From IMG/VR virus record IMGVR_UViG_3300009506_000076, positions 1 to 42,086 of that record: a DNA stretch of 42,086 nt. One strand, 5' to 3'. The translations under genes were made by a program, and so were the position numbers. Position 1 is the stretch's first letter; each line of letters starts with the position of its first letter. Origin of the DNA: a virus. Below the pieces are notes generated by a model, which ran no database searches, was not told the DNA's origin, and was given only the letters and a program-made list of their open reading frames with translations. Shown one piece after another: positions 30,782-37,546 of this stretch.

Positions 30782-32989
30782 TTAATACCTGTTATACCAG
30801 CAATCACCGCGTGTCCCAAATTCCTCGAGTGCCTGACGCTTTGGCACTCTCACAATCAGGTCCTGTCTCTCGAGATCCATCAGTGTGTCCATCAACGCTC
30901 GTGTAGCACCGCGCTTGTCGTTCCGGAACGCACTCAGGTTGCCGCAGCGCCTACGCACGTATATGTAAGGAAACACTCGCCTCTCGTACATCTCTTTGGT
31001 GACGCCGTAGGATGATAGCTTTGCGAAGGGCTTATCTGCATAGTCTTTGAGTACCCGCGCGACGTCGGCCTGCATCTTGCTTTCGCCGATGCCGATATCT
31101 CCGGACTCGAAGCGCCCGGCCAGCGTGAGAACATCCCGCACCACAAGATCAATGGCCCATTGCGCCTCTTCACCGTTGACCGTATATTCATGTGGGCGGT
31201 CTGCCGCGGCAAGGAGGCCGGCGATGCGAAGGGCCTTCAGGTGCGCGCGATTCCACAACTGCCGAATGCCGTTGCTTTGTTCCTCTCGAATGTGGTGATC
31301 GCAGTCCCTATCGAAGTAGGCCAGTAGAGCCGCTGCTTCGGAGCCGAGCTGAATATCGACCCAGGTCTGGTTACTTTGCATTCGGAGGGCGGTGTCGACG
31401 ATGTCGACGAACCGATGCACTAGAGTGTCAGACGGTGGCGTGAATGCATTCGGGTTGCGCGGGGGCCGATCTCCATCGTACTCTATTATCGAGAACCTGG
31501 GGATGAGGCCGTCGGCGATGTGATGCTCGTTGAGACCCTCGTAGAACGTCTCGGGCGTGCTCTCGCCCAGCAGAGTCATCGCCGGGGAGAGCAACAACTT
31601 CGTGTTCTTCGTGTTGTCGCTGTAGGCATTTGGATACAGGATGCCGCTCTTGCCTGATTTACCGTACAGATCCAGGTACACGCGGCGCATGGTGCGCGTT
31701 AGCTGATTCGCGTTGGCGTCGCTGAGGTCCTGTAGAGTAAGCCCGAACTCTCCGAGGATCGAAACGAACGATGGTTTTTCATCCAGCGTACGAATGATCG
31801 CCTGCCCGGAAGCGAACGTACCGGGGCCGAGGAACGAGTCCACGACGGGGGCGATTGGTCTGGCCGCCTTCAGCAGCCGTTCGATCCCACTGGCCGCACC
31901 TTCTTTGCCCACACCAGTCTTGGCGAGCAGAATCAGGTATAGGTTCAGGCCGGTGTTGCTGATATTGAACTGCCTGCCCAGCACCCCGGCGCCGAGAGCA
32001 AGCGCGGCAGCTACACCGATTTCAGGCACCGGTCTGGTACTAGAATCATGTACATACCGCGCGATGTCCCCGATTAGCCCCGGTGGATACGAAATTCCGC
32101 CCTCTGTAGCACTGCTGTGGCTGCGATTTCTTTTGGGGGACGGGTCGGTGGGAGGGCTATTTGGAACCGGATCTACTACTTTCGGCGGACGTAGGGCACT
32201 GAAGTCTATCGGTTCCGGTTCTTCGGCGCGAATCTTCCGCAGCATGTACTCGATGTACTTCTGGCGGTGCGCCTTGTCTCTCTTACCGAGCGCGCTGTAG
32301 TGGAACAGCCTTGTCGCTTGCGCATTGCTTCGAGTGTAGTAACAGAGGATGTCCATCAAAGCGAAGTCGGCCTCGCTCTGGCTTGGATACATCCCCTCCC
32401 ACTCACCTCGGCATAACTGATCGAACTTATCCCCGTTGACCGCACGTAAAGCCAACTCGTACACTTCGCGGTCGGTGAGGATCTCTACATGCTCTGTGAG
32501 CTCGGCGTTGCCGTTTGTGCTTACTGCCATCTCCTGGAACAGAACTTCCAAGAGGTGCTGTTGATCCGTTATGGGAGACTCACGGAGGGTGCGCCCGGTG
32601 CATATGATATACCTCGAATGTGGGTATACCTCTACTTTGTCACGTCGGGCGCCTTGCGGCAGGGTTCCTTTACACCAGATGTGAACGCCAGCGCCTGATC
32701 TTGAGAGTTCGGCGTATGTATCGAACGCCTCATAGATTCGCTGATGTCTTTGCTTCTGAGAGTCGTTTGCTGGGGCGTCTAGGTCGATTACTACGAAGGG
32801 ATCTTCAGGGGTGAGGGCAAACCCGATGTCCAACCCATATTGCTGTGCATAACTGCTCGCTTCAGCATATGTAGCGTGGAGGGCCTTGTCGCGAACATCT
32901 GCCAGCTTACCTGTCCGGGGGGCGCGGGGTGCTTTATCCTCACCGCTGACGAGCCAGTTCGGCCAGTCCAGCAGTTCGGGGGGCAGCAC
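30782..32989 (-). CDS. Primase-polymerase / ATPase replication protein
   Basis: 735 residues, GTG start directly after the preceding stop. Residues about 50-135 carry archaeo-eukaryotic primase motifs: D69-L-D71 in FVVIDLD, SGAGVHIW (98-105) and VYPHSRYIICTG. Residues 193-253 (GEWEGMYPSQSEADFALMDI, LFHYSALGKR) match the helix-bundle domain that follows the primase in NrS-1-type polymerases. Residues 300-700 resemble DUF3987, a RecA-fold ATPase, with Walker A AKTGVGKEG (356-364) and LGEFGLTLQDL. It likely primes and unwinds phage DNA, so it is the central replication protein. No family B or A polymerase gene is in the window. Confidence 0.85.
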   Translation of the reverse strand: MLPPELLDWPNWLVSGEDKAPRAPRTGKLADVRDKALHATYAEASSYAQQYGLDIGFALTPEDPFVVIDLDAPANDSQKQRHQRIYEAFDTYAELSRSGAGVHIWCKGTLPQGARRDKVEVYPHSRYIICTGRTLRESPITDQQHLLEVLFQEMAVSTNGNAELTEHVEILTDREVYELALRAVNGDKFDQLCRGEWEGMYPSQSEADFALMDILCYYTRSNAQATRLFHYSALGKRDKAHRQKYIEYMLRKIRAEEPEPIDFSALRPPKVVDPVPNSPPTDPSPKRNRSHSSATEGGISYPPGLIGDIARYVHDSSTRPVPEIGVAAALALGAGVLGRQFNISNTGLNLYLILLAKTGVGKEGAASGIERLLKAARPIAPVVDSFLGPGTFASGQAIIRTLDEKPSFVSILGEFGLTLQDLSDANANQLTRTMRRVYLDLYGKSGKSGILYPNAYSDNTKNTKLLLSPAMTLLGESTPETFYEGLNEHHIADGLIPRFSIIEYDGDRPPRNPNAFTPPSDTLVHRFVDIVDTALRMQSNQTWVDIQLGSEAAALLAYFDRDCDHHIREEQSNGIRQLWNRAHLKALRIAGLLAAADRPHEYTVNGEEAQWAIDLVVRDVLTLAGRFESGDIGIGESKMQADVARVLKDYADKPFAKLSSYGVTKEMYERRVFPYIYVRRRCGNLSAFRNDKRGATRALMDTLMDLERQDLIVRVPKRQALEEFGTRGDCWYNRY

Positions 32990-33202
32990 CTATGCCACCA
33001 GCTGCTTCCCGGAGAGGTGCTCGTACAGCGCCTGCACCTTGTTCACAGACGGGTTCCTGAACGCACCACTACTGAACTTGCGGAGCCAGAAATATGAGAT
33101 GTCCTCGATCCCGGCCATGCGTAGATCCCCGTAGACTTCCGGTAGGGATCTTCCGCAATTACGAAGGAGAAGACGTGTCTGCTCCATAAGGCTGTTGGTC
33201 AT
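32990..33202 (-). CDS. XRE-like HTH regulator
   Basis: 70 residues, MTNSLMEQTRLLLRNCGRSL onward. ATG 33202 is chosen because upstream in-frame starts lie inside the promoter. SLPEVYGDLRMAGIEDISYF then WLRKFSSGAFRNPSVNKVQA and LYEHLSGKQL has the shape of small phage Cro/repressor helix-turn-helix proteins, with the recognition helix around ISYFWLRKF. It is the first gene of the primase transcript and lies beside the divergent promoter pair, so it may regulate early transcription or replication. It could equally be a replication-associated DNA-binding protein. Confidence 0.6.
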   Translation of the reverse strand: MTNSLMEQTRLLLRNCGRSLPEVYGDLRMAGIEDISYFWLRKFSSGAFRNPSVNKVQALYEHLSGKQLVA

Positions 33203-33245
33203 GGCTACCTGGGACGATGCGGTGGGGGATAATAGGGTCCTGCGT

Positions 33246-33275
33246 ATTATACCATGCTCCCAGGTGATTACACAA
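33246..33275 (-). promoter_or_regulatory. Leftward early promoter (regulator-primase)
   Basis: -35 TTGTGT (33275-33270), 18-base spacer ending GG, -10 TATAAT (33251-33246), 44 bases before the regulator start. Confidence 0.7.
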
Positions 33276-33291
33276 CCCCCACTAAAAGGTG

Positions 33292-33321
33292 TTGACAATC
33301 AGGTGCTCCTTTCGGTACCTT
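33292..33321 (+). promoter_or_regulatory. Rightward early promoter
   Basis: -35 TTGACA (33292-33297), 18-base spacer ending TTTCGG, -10 TACCTT (33316-33321), 36 bases before the first plus-strand gene. Back to back with the leftward promoter; only 16 bases separate the two -35 boxes. Confidence 0.72.
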
Positions 33322-33356
33322 GTCGTAGTGGACCTCTCACCCCCAGGAACCCCTCC

Positions 33357-33686
33357 ATGAAGTGTAGCGTCTGCGAGCAAGACGAGAGCCCGTATCTAGA
33401 AGAGATGGGGACATCCACGGCTGGTCTTCACATTGGCTGCCTCTATTGGGCACGCGACATGGCAGTCAACTGGCTTGTCGAACTCGGCAACGGCGATTAT
33501 GATCGGAATATGCAAGATGTTCGTATCGCCGAGTTCGTCAAGCTGTACGAAGCCATTCGCTATTCTGTCTTCACTGGTGGCATCGGAGGACTTCTTACTT
33601 TCATCGGAATGAACTACTTCCTCGTTCGTGGTTTCCTCCACGAAGAAGAGATCGACGCCTACTACAGGAGCCAAGATGGTAACTAA
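33357..33686 (+). CDS. Early zinc-binding-type protein
   Basis: 109 residues, MKCSVCEQDESPYLEEMGTS onward, AGGA before ATG. C3, C6, H and C residues in CSVCEQDES and LHIGCLYW can form a zinc site. The middle is acidic and helical, and YSVFTGGIGGLLTFIGMNYF is hydrophobic enough for a buried or membrane helix. It is the first plus-strand early gene and overlaps the next by 11 bases. Not recognised further. Confidence 0.65.
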   Translation: MKCSVCEQDESPYLEEMGTSTAGLHIGCLYWARDMAVNWLVELGNGDYDRNMQDVRIAEFVKLYEAIRYSVFTGGIGGLLTFIGMNYFLVRGFLHEEEIDAYYRSQDGN

Positions 33687-33921
33687 AGAGGATCTCGCCA
33701 AAGCGGTAGAAGACAACCCGAACGAGCAATACGACTTCTACCGTGCCCTACTCATCTACAGCCTGGGGTTCCTGGAGCAGCAGAGGCAGAAGCTTCGTGC
33801 GGAGGGCCTTGGTTCCAAGGATATCGACGCGGAAGACATCCGGCAGGCGGTCGACGACGCCTACGTAGCTTCGGGCACCGAGATGTTCATCATCGAAGAA
33901 GACGACTTCGAGGAGGTTTGA
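33676..33921 (+). CDS. Small early helical protein
   Basis: 81 residues, MVTKEDLAKAVEDNPNEQYD onward, AGGAGCCAAG before ATG 33676. Acidic helix-rich protein (FYRALLIYSLGFLEQQRQKL, DIRQAVDDAYVASGTEMFII) with an acidic end. Its stop codon lies inside the -35 of the next promoter. Confidence 0.65.
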   Translation: MVTKEDLAKAVEDNPNEQYDFYRALLIYSLGFLEQQRQKLRAEGLGSKDIDAEDIRQAVDDAYVASGTEMFIIEEDDFEEV

Positions 33922-33947
33922 CAGCAACCTGCTGATCGTGGTACCTT
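33918..33947 (+). promoter_or_regulatory. Rightward early promoter
   Basis: -35 TTGACA (33918-33923), 18-base spacer ending GTGG, -10 TACCTT (33942-33947) immediately followed by ATAATC. Upstream of the recombination gene operon. Confidence 0.7.
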
Positions 33948-33968
33948 ATAATCCCCGGGAGAGAGACA

Positions 33969-34361
33969 ATGGATTACTTCGAGACACTTGCGAAGTGGCA
34001 GCAGCTTTCCGATACCATCAAGGTTCTCCAGGACCAAGAGCGCGCCCTCCGCGAAGGCATCTTCAACGGTACCTTCCCCGATCCCAAGGAAGGCGTCAAC
34101 AGCATCGAGTTGGCTGACGGTCGCGTCCTGAAGGGCACCTTCAAAATCAACCGATCGGTCGACCAAGAAGCTGCAGCAGCCCTCCCCGAAGAAGTGCGCG
34201 AACGGTTCTTCCGCGTCAAGTACGACCTCCGCACCACAGTATATAAGGACCTGTCTGCGGCTGAGCGCAAGAAGCTCGATCGCTACATCACGGCCAAGCC
34301 TGGCCTCCCCACTCTGCAGATCGTTCCGGCCAAGAAGAAGCCTGAGGACGTAGCGCCGTAA
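33969..34361 (+). CDS. Small early phage protein (DUF7173-like)
   Basis: 130 residues, MDYFETLAKWQQLSDTIKVL onward. Pattern: N-terminal coiled helix, then ELADGRVLKGTFKINRSVDQ and YDLRTTVYKDLSAAERKKLD. Widespread small phage proteins of this layout, with the GR(V/L)LKGxxKINR strand, occur just upstream of Sak4/SSB-like genes, and I think this is one, possibly an accessory of recombination. First gene after the promoter at 33918-33947. Confidence 0.6.
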   Translation: MDYFETLAKWQQLSDTIKVLQDQERALREGIFNGTFPDPKEGVNSIELADGRVLKGTFKINRSVDQEAAAALPEEVRERFFRVKYDLRTTVYKDLSAAERKKLDRYITAKPGLPTLQIVPAKKKPEDVAP

Positions 34362-34561
34362 TGCCCACACACGTCGCAGGTGTCGAGGGGAAGTACAAGG
34401 GCAAGCACGGTGGGCTCTACGCGTACGTCGCCTACTGCTCTTGTGGATGGGAAGGTCCGGTGCGCAAACTGAACGAACATCCTCCCCGGTGGCGTGCCCA
34501 TAGAGCGCGAGAGGCCGCTGACCAGGACGCCATGGCTCATCTCGCGCATCTGAAGGCATGA
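34361..34561 (+). CDS. Small hypothetical protein
   Basis: 66 residues, ATG overlaps the preceding stop (TAATG). Basic and His-rich (MPTHVAGVEGKYKGKHGGLY, YVAYCSCGWEGPVRKLNEHP), with CSC and several His that could hold a metal. Ends in an Ala/His helix. Unknown function. Confidence 0.62.
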   Translation: MPTHVAGVEGKYKGKHGGLYAYVAYCSCGWEGPVRKLNEHPPRWRAHRAREAADQDAMAHLAHLKA

Positions 34562-34749
34562 TGAACCCACCTAAGCATCCAGTCGAGAAGCGCTGGTTCG
34601 AGAGAGGCCGGAAGCAAGGCCACGACAAGCGCTTCAAAAAGCCGAAGCTTCCGTATCAGTCGATGGAGAAGTCTTCCAACGCCTTCACGAAGCGCTACGT
34701 CGAGTGCTTCGTACAAGGTTGGGAGCAGGGTCGTGGAGAAGTTTCGTGA
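34558..34749 (+). CDS. Small basic protein
   Basis: 63 residues, MMNPPKHPVEKRWFERGRKQ onward; ATG overlaps the preceding stop. Very basic (GRKQGHDKRFKKPKLPYQSM), probably nucleic-acid binding. Its TGA overlaps the GTG of the next gene. Confidence 0.6.
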   Translation: MMNPPKHPVEKRWFERGRKQGHDKRFKKPKLPYQSMEKSSNAFTKRYVECFVQGWEQGRGEVS

Positions 34750-35426
34750 CACTCATCTTCACAACCACGGCGCAGGAAGCTCGACTACACGGGGTCAAGA
34801 TGCTCGTTCACGGACGAGCGGGTTCGGGTAAGACTCCGTTGTGCGCCACGGCCCCCGAACCTCTCATCATCAGTGCCGAGGCCGGACTCCTGAGTCTAGC
34901 CGCCTACGAGATCCCTACCATAAAGATCACGTCGTACGCGGATATCGACGAAGCCTACAACTTCGTAGCGCATAGTGCAGAGGCTCGTCGATTCTGGACA
35001 GTCTGTCTGGACTCGGTCACTGAGATCGCCGAGCAGTGCCTCGCCACCGAGAAGACGAAGAACAAAGACCCGAGGCGAGCCTACGGCGAGATGCAGGACA
35101 AGATGATCCCGCTCATTAAGAAGTTCCGGGATTTGCCTGGGCGCCACGTTTACTTCAGCTGCAAGCAGGAATGGCAGAAGGACGAGGTTACAGGCATCAG
35201 CCGCTACAGTCCCTCGATGCCTGGGCGGCAAGTTGGACCGCAATTACCCTACCTCTTTGACGAGGTGTTCAGCCTCGAGGTCGGGGAGACAGCAGAAGGA
35301 CAGCAGTTCCGTTACCTGCGCACTCGCCTGAATCTACAGTACGAAGCGCGGGACCGCTCTGGCCGCCTGGCCGAGTTTGAAGAACCCCACCTGGGCAAGA
35401 TCATCGAAAAGATTCTTGCCACCTAA
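34746..35426 (+). CDS. Sak4-like RecA-fold ATPase (phage recombinase)
   Basis: 226 residues starting VTLIFTTTAQEARLHGVKML; GTG overlaps the upstream stop and has GGAGAAG before it. Walker A GRAGSGKT (23-30), then LIISAEAGLLSL, the Walker B-type FWTVCLDSVTEIAE, and RAYGEMQDKMIPLIKKFRDL, GRHVYFSCKQEWQKDEVTGI. This is the pattern of the Sak4 family, RecA-core single-strand annealing or exchange proteins usually paired with an SSB-like gene. The DUF669 gene follows 14 bases later, supporting the assignment. Confidence 0.85.
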   Translation: MTLIFTTTAQEARLHGVKMLVHGRAGSGKTPLCATAPEPLIISAEAGLLSLAAYEIPTIKITSYADIDEAYNFVAHSAEARRFWTVCLDSVTEIAEQCLATEKTKNKDPRRAYGEMQDKMIPLIKKFRDLPGRHVYFSCKQEWQKDEVTGISRYSPSMPGRQVGPQLPYLFDEVFSLEVGETAEGQQFRYLRTRLNLQYEARDRSGRLAEFEEPHLGKIIEKILAT

Positions 35427-35440
35427 CTGAGGAGAAGGAC

Positions 35441-36157
35441 ATGGCGAATCTCGGAGGGACGTTTGATGCCAATCAGTATGAGCCGGCAACCGGTTCACCA
35501 CCGGCAATGCCGACGGATTGGTACAACGTGATGATGACGGACAGTGAGGTGCGCGAGACGAAGGACAAGCAAGGCGCGTATCTCTTCTGTACGTTCAAGG
35601 TGCTCGATGGTCAGTACGCCGGTCGTCTCGCGTGGGCGCGTCTGAACCTGTGGAACAAGAACCCCGTGGCGGTCGAGATCGCACAGGGCGAGCTGTCGGC
35701 CATCTGTCATGCCGTCAATGTGTTTCAGGTCCAGGACACCGCGGTACTCCACGGCAAGCCGCTGATGGCGCGTATCGTCTACAAGCCTGCCGAGGCTGGA
35801 TACGACGAGGGGAACGACGTCAAGGCGTATGCACCGCTCGGTAGTAAGGAGAGCAAGAACGCTGGCACTCCTGCCGGTCCCGGGGCGGAAGGCCCGCCTG
35901 CGGCCGCGATTCCTCCGACCGGTTACCCTGCGACGCCCCCGGGAGGATACGGTGCCCCAGCACCTGCCCCGGCTCCTGGTCCCGCTCCCTGGGGTCCGCC
36001 TCCGGGAAGTACCGGCTCGCCTCCTCCTGGGCCGGCGCCGTCGACCACCGGCTCTCCACCTCCGACGCCGGCTCCCGCTCCCACGTTCACACCGCCTCCG
36101 ATGAACCCGCCGGCACATCCCGGTACCGGTGGTGTGAAGCCTCCGTGGGCCTCGTGA
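35441..36157 (+). CDS. DUF669 SSB-like protein with long Pro-rich tail
   Basis: 238 residues, GAGGAGAAGG before ATG. Residues 1-135 match the DUF669 family: MANLGGTFDANQYEPATGSP, VMMTDSEVRETKDKQGAYLF, ARLNLWNKNPVAVEIAQGEL. They are OB-fold-like single-strand binding proteins that work with Sak4. Residues 140-238 are almost entirely Pro, Gly, Ala, Ser and Thr (for example PPGPAPSTTGSPPPTPAPAP), an intrinsically disordered arm, ending KPPWAS. A long disordered tail with a Trp tip is analogous to the C-terminal tip of bacterial SSB, though not acidic. Confidence 0.82.
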   Translation: MANLGGTFDANQYEPATGSPPAMPTDWYNVMMTDSEVRETKDKQGAYLFCTFKVLDGQYAGRLAWARLNLWNKNPVAVEIAQGELSAICHAVNVFQVQDTAVLHGKPLMARIVYKPAEAGYDEGNDVKAYAPLGSKESKNAGTPAGPGAEGPPAAAIPPTGYPATPPGGYGAPAPAPAPGPAPWGPPPGSTGSPPPGPAPSTTGSPPPTPAPAPTFTPPPMNPPAHPGTGGVKPPWAS

Positions 36158-36185
36158 TGTAGTTGCCCCTCTCCCGGGGCATGGT

Positions 36186-36280
36186 TGAGGGTGAGCCTCT
36201 GACGGTTACCATACCATCGGCAGGATTATGGCGGAGCGACGGTTGGGCGCTTCCTGCGGGGTTCGAGTCCCCGTCCCTCA
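36186..36280 (+). tRNA. tRNA-like element (T arm and acceptor stem), identity unclear
   Basis: A good T arm (CGGGG-TTCGAGT-CCCCG, 36257-36273) is followed by TCCCTCA (36274-36280), which pairs with TGAGGGT (36186-36192) except for one end base, giving a 7-bp acceptor stem. The 64 bases between contain no clear canonical D and anticodon arms, so I cannot give an anticodon. No CCA is encoded. A hairpin TGCCCC/GGGGCA (36164-36181) precedes it. Could be a degenerate or unusually structured tRNA, or a tRNA mimic. Confidence 0.35.
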
Positions 36281-36298
36281 TTTGAAAGGAGGTGGATC

Positions 36299-36595
36299 GT
36301 GAGCGAGCGAGAGCGGGACATCGTGGAGCGGCTGCGCAAGGTCGCTCATGTCTTCGATGCAGATAATTGGGTGCAGGCTGTTCTCAAGGACGCCGCCGAT
36401 GAGATCGAGCGTCTGCGCGCTGCGCCCCCAGCGGGAGAGACGCAGGAGCCAGTGGCGAGAATCGCGATCTACGACCACGAGGGCGTGCGGCTATCGGAGT
36501 GGGTTGATTGCTCTGAGCAGGACATCCCTGTCGGCGATTACGCCCTCGTCCACCTCCAGCAGAGCGAGCCCGTCCACCCGGAGCAAGAATCGTGA
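36299..36595 (+). CDS. Small early protein, GTG start
   Basis: 98 residues starting VSERERDIVERLRKVAHVFD, with AAAGGAGGTGGATC before GTG 36299. The N-terminal helix (AVLKDAADEIERLRAAPPAG) is the widespread small-phage-protein pattern seen in many unnamed early genes. Residues 47-80 are beta-rich (VARIAIYDHEGVRLSEWVDC). Overlaps the next gene by GTGA. Unknown function. Confidence 0.65.
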   Translation: MSERERDIVERLRKVAHVFDADNWVQAVLKDAADEIERLRAAPPAGETQEPVARIAIYDHEGVRLSEWVDCSEQDIPVGDYALVHLQQSEPVHPEQES

Positions 36596-36735
36596 CACAG
36601 GACCAGCGCGACCTCATCATGCTCATCACGTTCCTCGTGGTGTGCGTCTGGTTCGCGATCCAAATCGGGTTCACTATCGATCAATGGATGTGGTGGCGCA
36701 GGGTCAGAGATGCGAAAAGCAAAAACCGCAGATAA
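36592..36735 (+). CDS. 47-residue membrane peptide, GTG start
   Basis: VTQDQRDLIMLITFLVVCVW onward, ending RDAKSKNRR. GTG overlaps the upstream TGA. One strong hydrophobic helix (9-26) then a Trp-rich segment DQWMWWRRVRD and a basic tail: a single-pass membrane peptide. It overlaps the nuclease gene start by 26 bases. Confidence 0.6.
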   Translation: MTQDQRDLIMLITFLVVCVWFAIQIGFTIDQWMWWRRVRDAKSKNRR

Positions 36736-37546
36736 GACCCTAAAGGCGATCTCTAAGTTCCTTGAAGAGAATCAAGGGCATGGTCTGCGTAAGCACCTTG
36801 GCGCCTCTATCGTAGGAAGAGAGTGCGCCCGTCACCTCTGGTACACCTTCCGGTGGTCACGTCGTCCTCGCTTCTTTGCTAGAATACTACGTCTTTTTGA
36901 ACGAGGCAATCGCGAAGAACTCTACCTAGTACGTCTGCTTCGACAGTCTGGTATTCACGTCCTGGACCGTGATCCAACTACAGGGAATCAATTTCGAATC
37001 TCCGAGTTCGATGGTCACTTTGGTGGCTCTATGGACTCGAAACTATTTGACACTCCGGACTTCCCTGGCATATGGGTGCTCGGAGAATACAAGACGCACA
37101 ACGATAAGAGCTTCCGTAAGGTCAAGAAGGAAGGTGTTAAGAAGGCAAAGCCAGAACATTATGTGCAGATGCAAATCTATATGCACTATGGCGAGCTGCC
37201 TTTCGCTCTCTACTTCGCCGTAAACAAAAACGACGACGAGCTCTATATTGAGATTGTCGAGTACGACCGCGAGACTGCCATACGATTTATTGACCGGGGC
37301 GGGCAAATCATCTACGCTACGGAGCCGCCACCGCGTATCAGCGAAAGTGAGTCCTGGTATGTCTGCCGCTTCTGTGACCACAAAGAGATTTGTCATCGTG
37401 GTCAGCCAAAAGACAAGAATTGCCGCACGTGCGTACACTCGAAGCCTGTAGCCGATGCAGCATGGCTCTGTACGAAGTTCAACTATTACCTCTCTGAACA
37501 GGAGCAGAGGCGGGGGTGCCTTGAGCACGAAGAGATCCGCGAGTAA
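36710..37546 (+). CDS. Cas4/RecB-like exonuclease with Fe-S cluster cysteines
   Basis: 278 residues. PD-(D/E)XK nuclease with D109 (GGSMDSKLFD), E126-Y-K128 (LGEYKTHN) and Q155 (YVQMQIYMHYG). C39 (GRECARHLWY) plus C219, C222 and C228 (CRFCDHKEIC) reproduce the one-plus-three cysteine layout of the 4Fe-4S cluster in Cas4 and AddB. Two further cysteines follow (NCRTC). It should resect DNA ends for the Sak4/SSB recombination system. Start overlaps the membrane peptide; its stop overlaps the helicase ATG (TAATG). Confidence 0.85.
   Translation: MRKAKTADKTLKAISKFLEENQGHGLRKHLGASIVGRECARHLWYTFRWSRRPRFFARILRLFERGNREELYLVRLLRQSGIHVLDRDPTTGNQFRISEFDGHFGGSMDSKLFDTPDFPGIWVLGEYKTHNDKSFRKVKKEGVKKAKPEHYVQMQIYMHYGELPFALYFAVNKNDDELYIEIVEYDRETAIRFIDRGGQIIYATEPPPRISESESWYVCRFCDHKEICHRGQPKDKNCRTCVHSKPVADAAWLCTKFNYYLSEQEQRRGCLEHEEIRE

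Noticed and set aside
32990-33202. Proof of temperate lifestyle from the HTH gene
   Set aside because: Small HTH proteins occur in virulent phages, and no integrase, attachment site or partition gene is visible.
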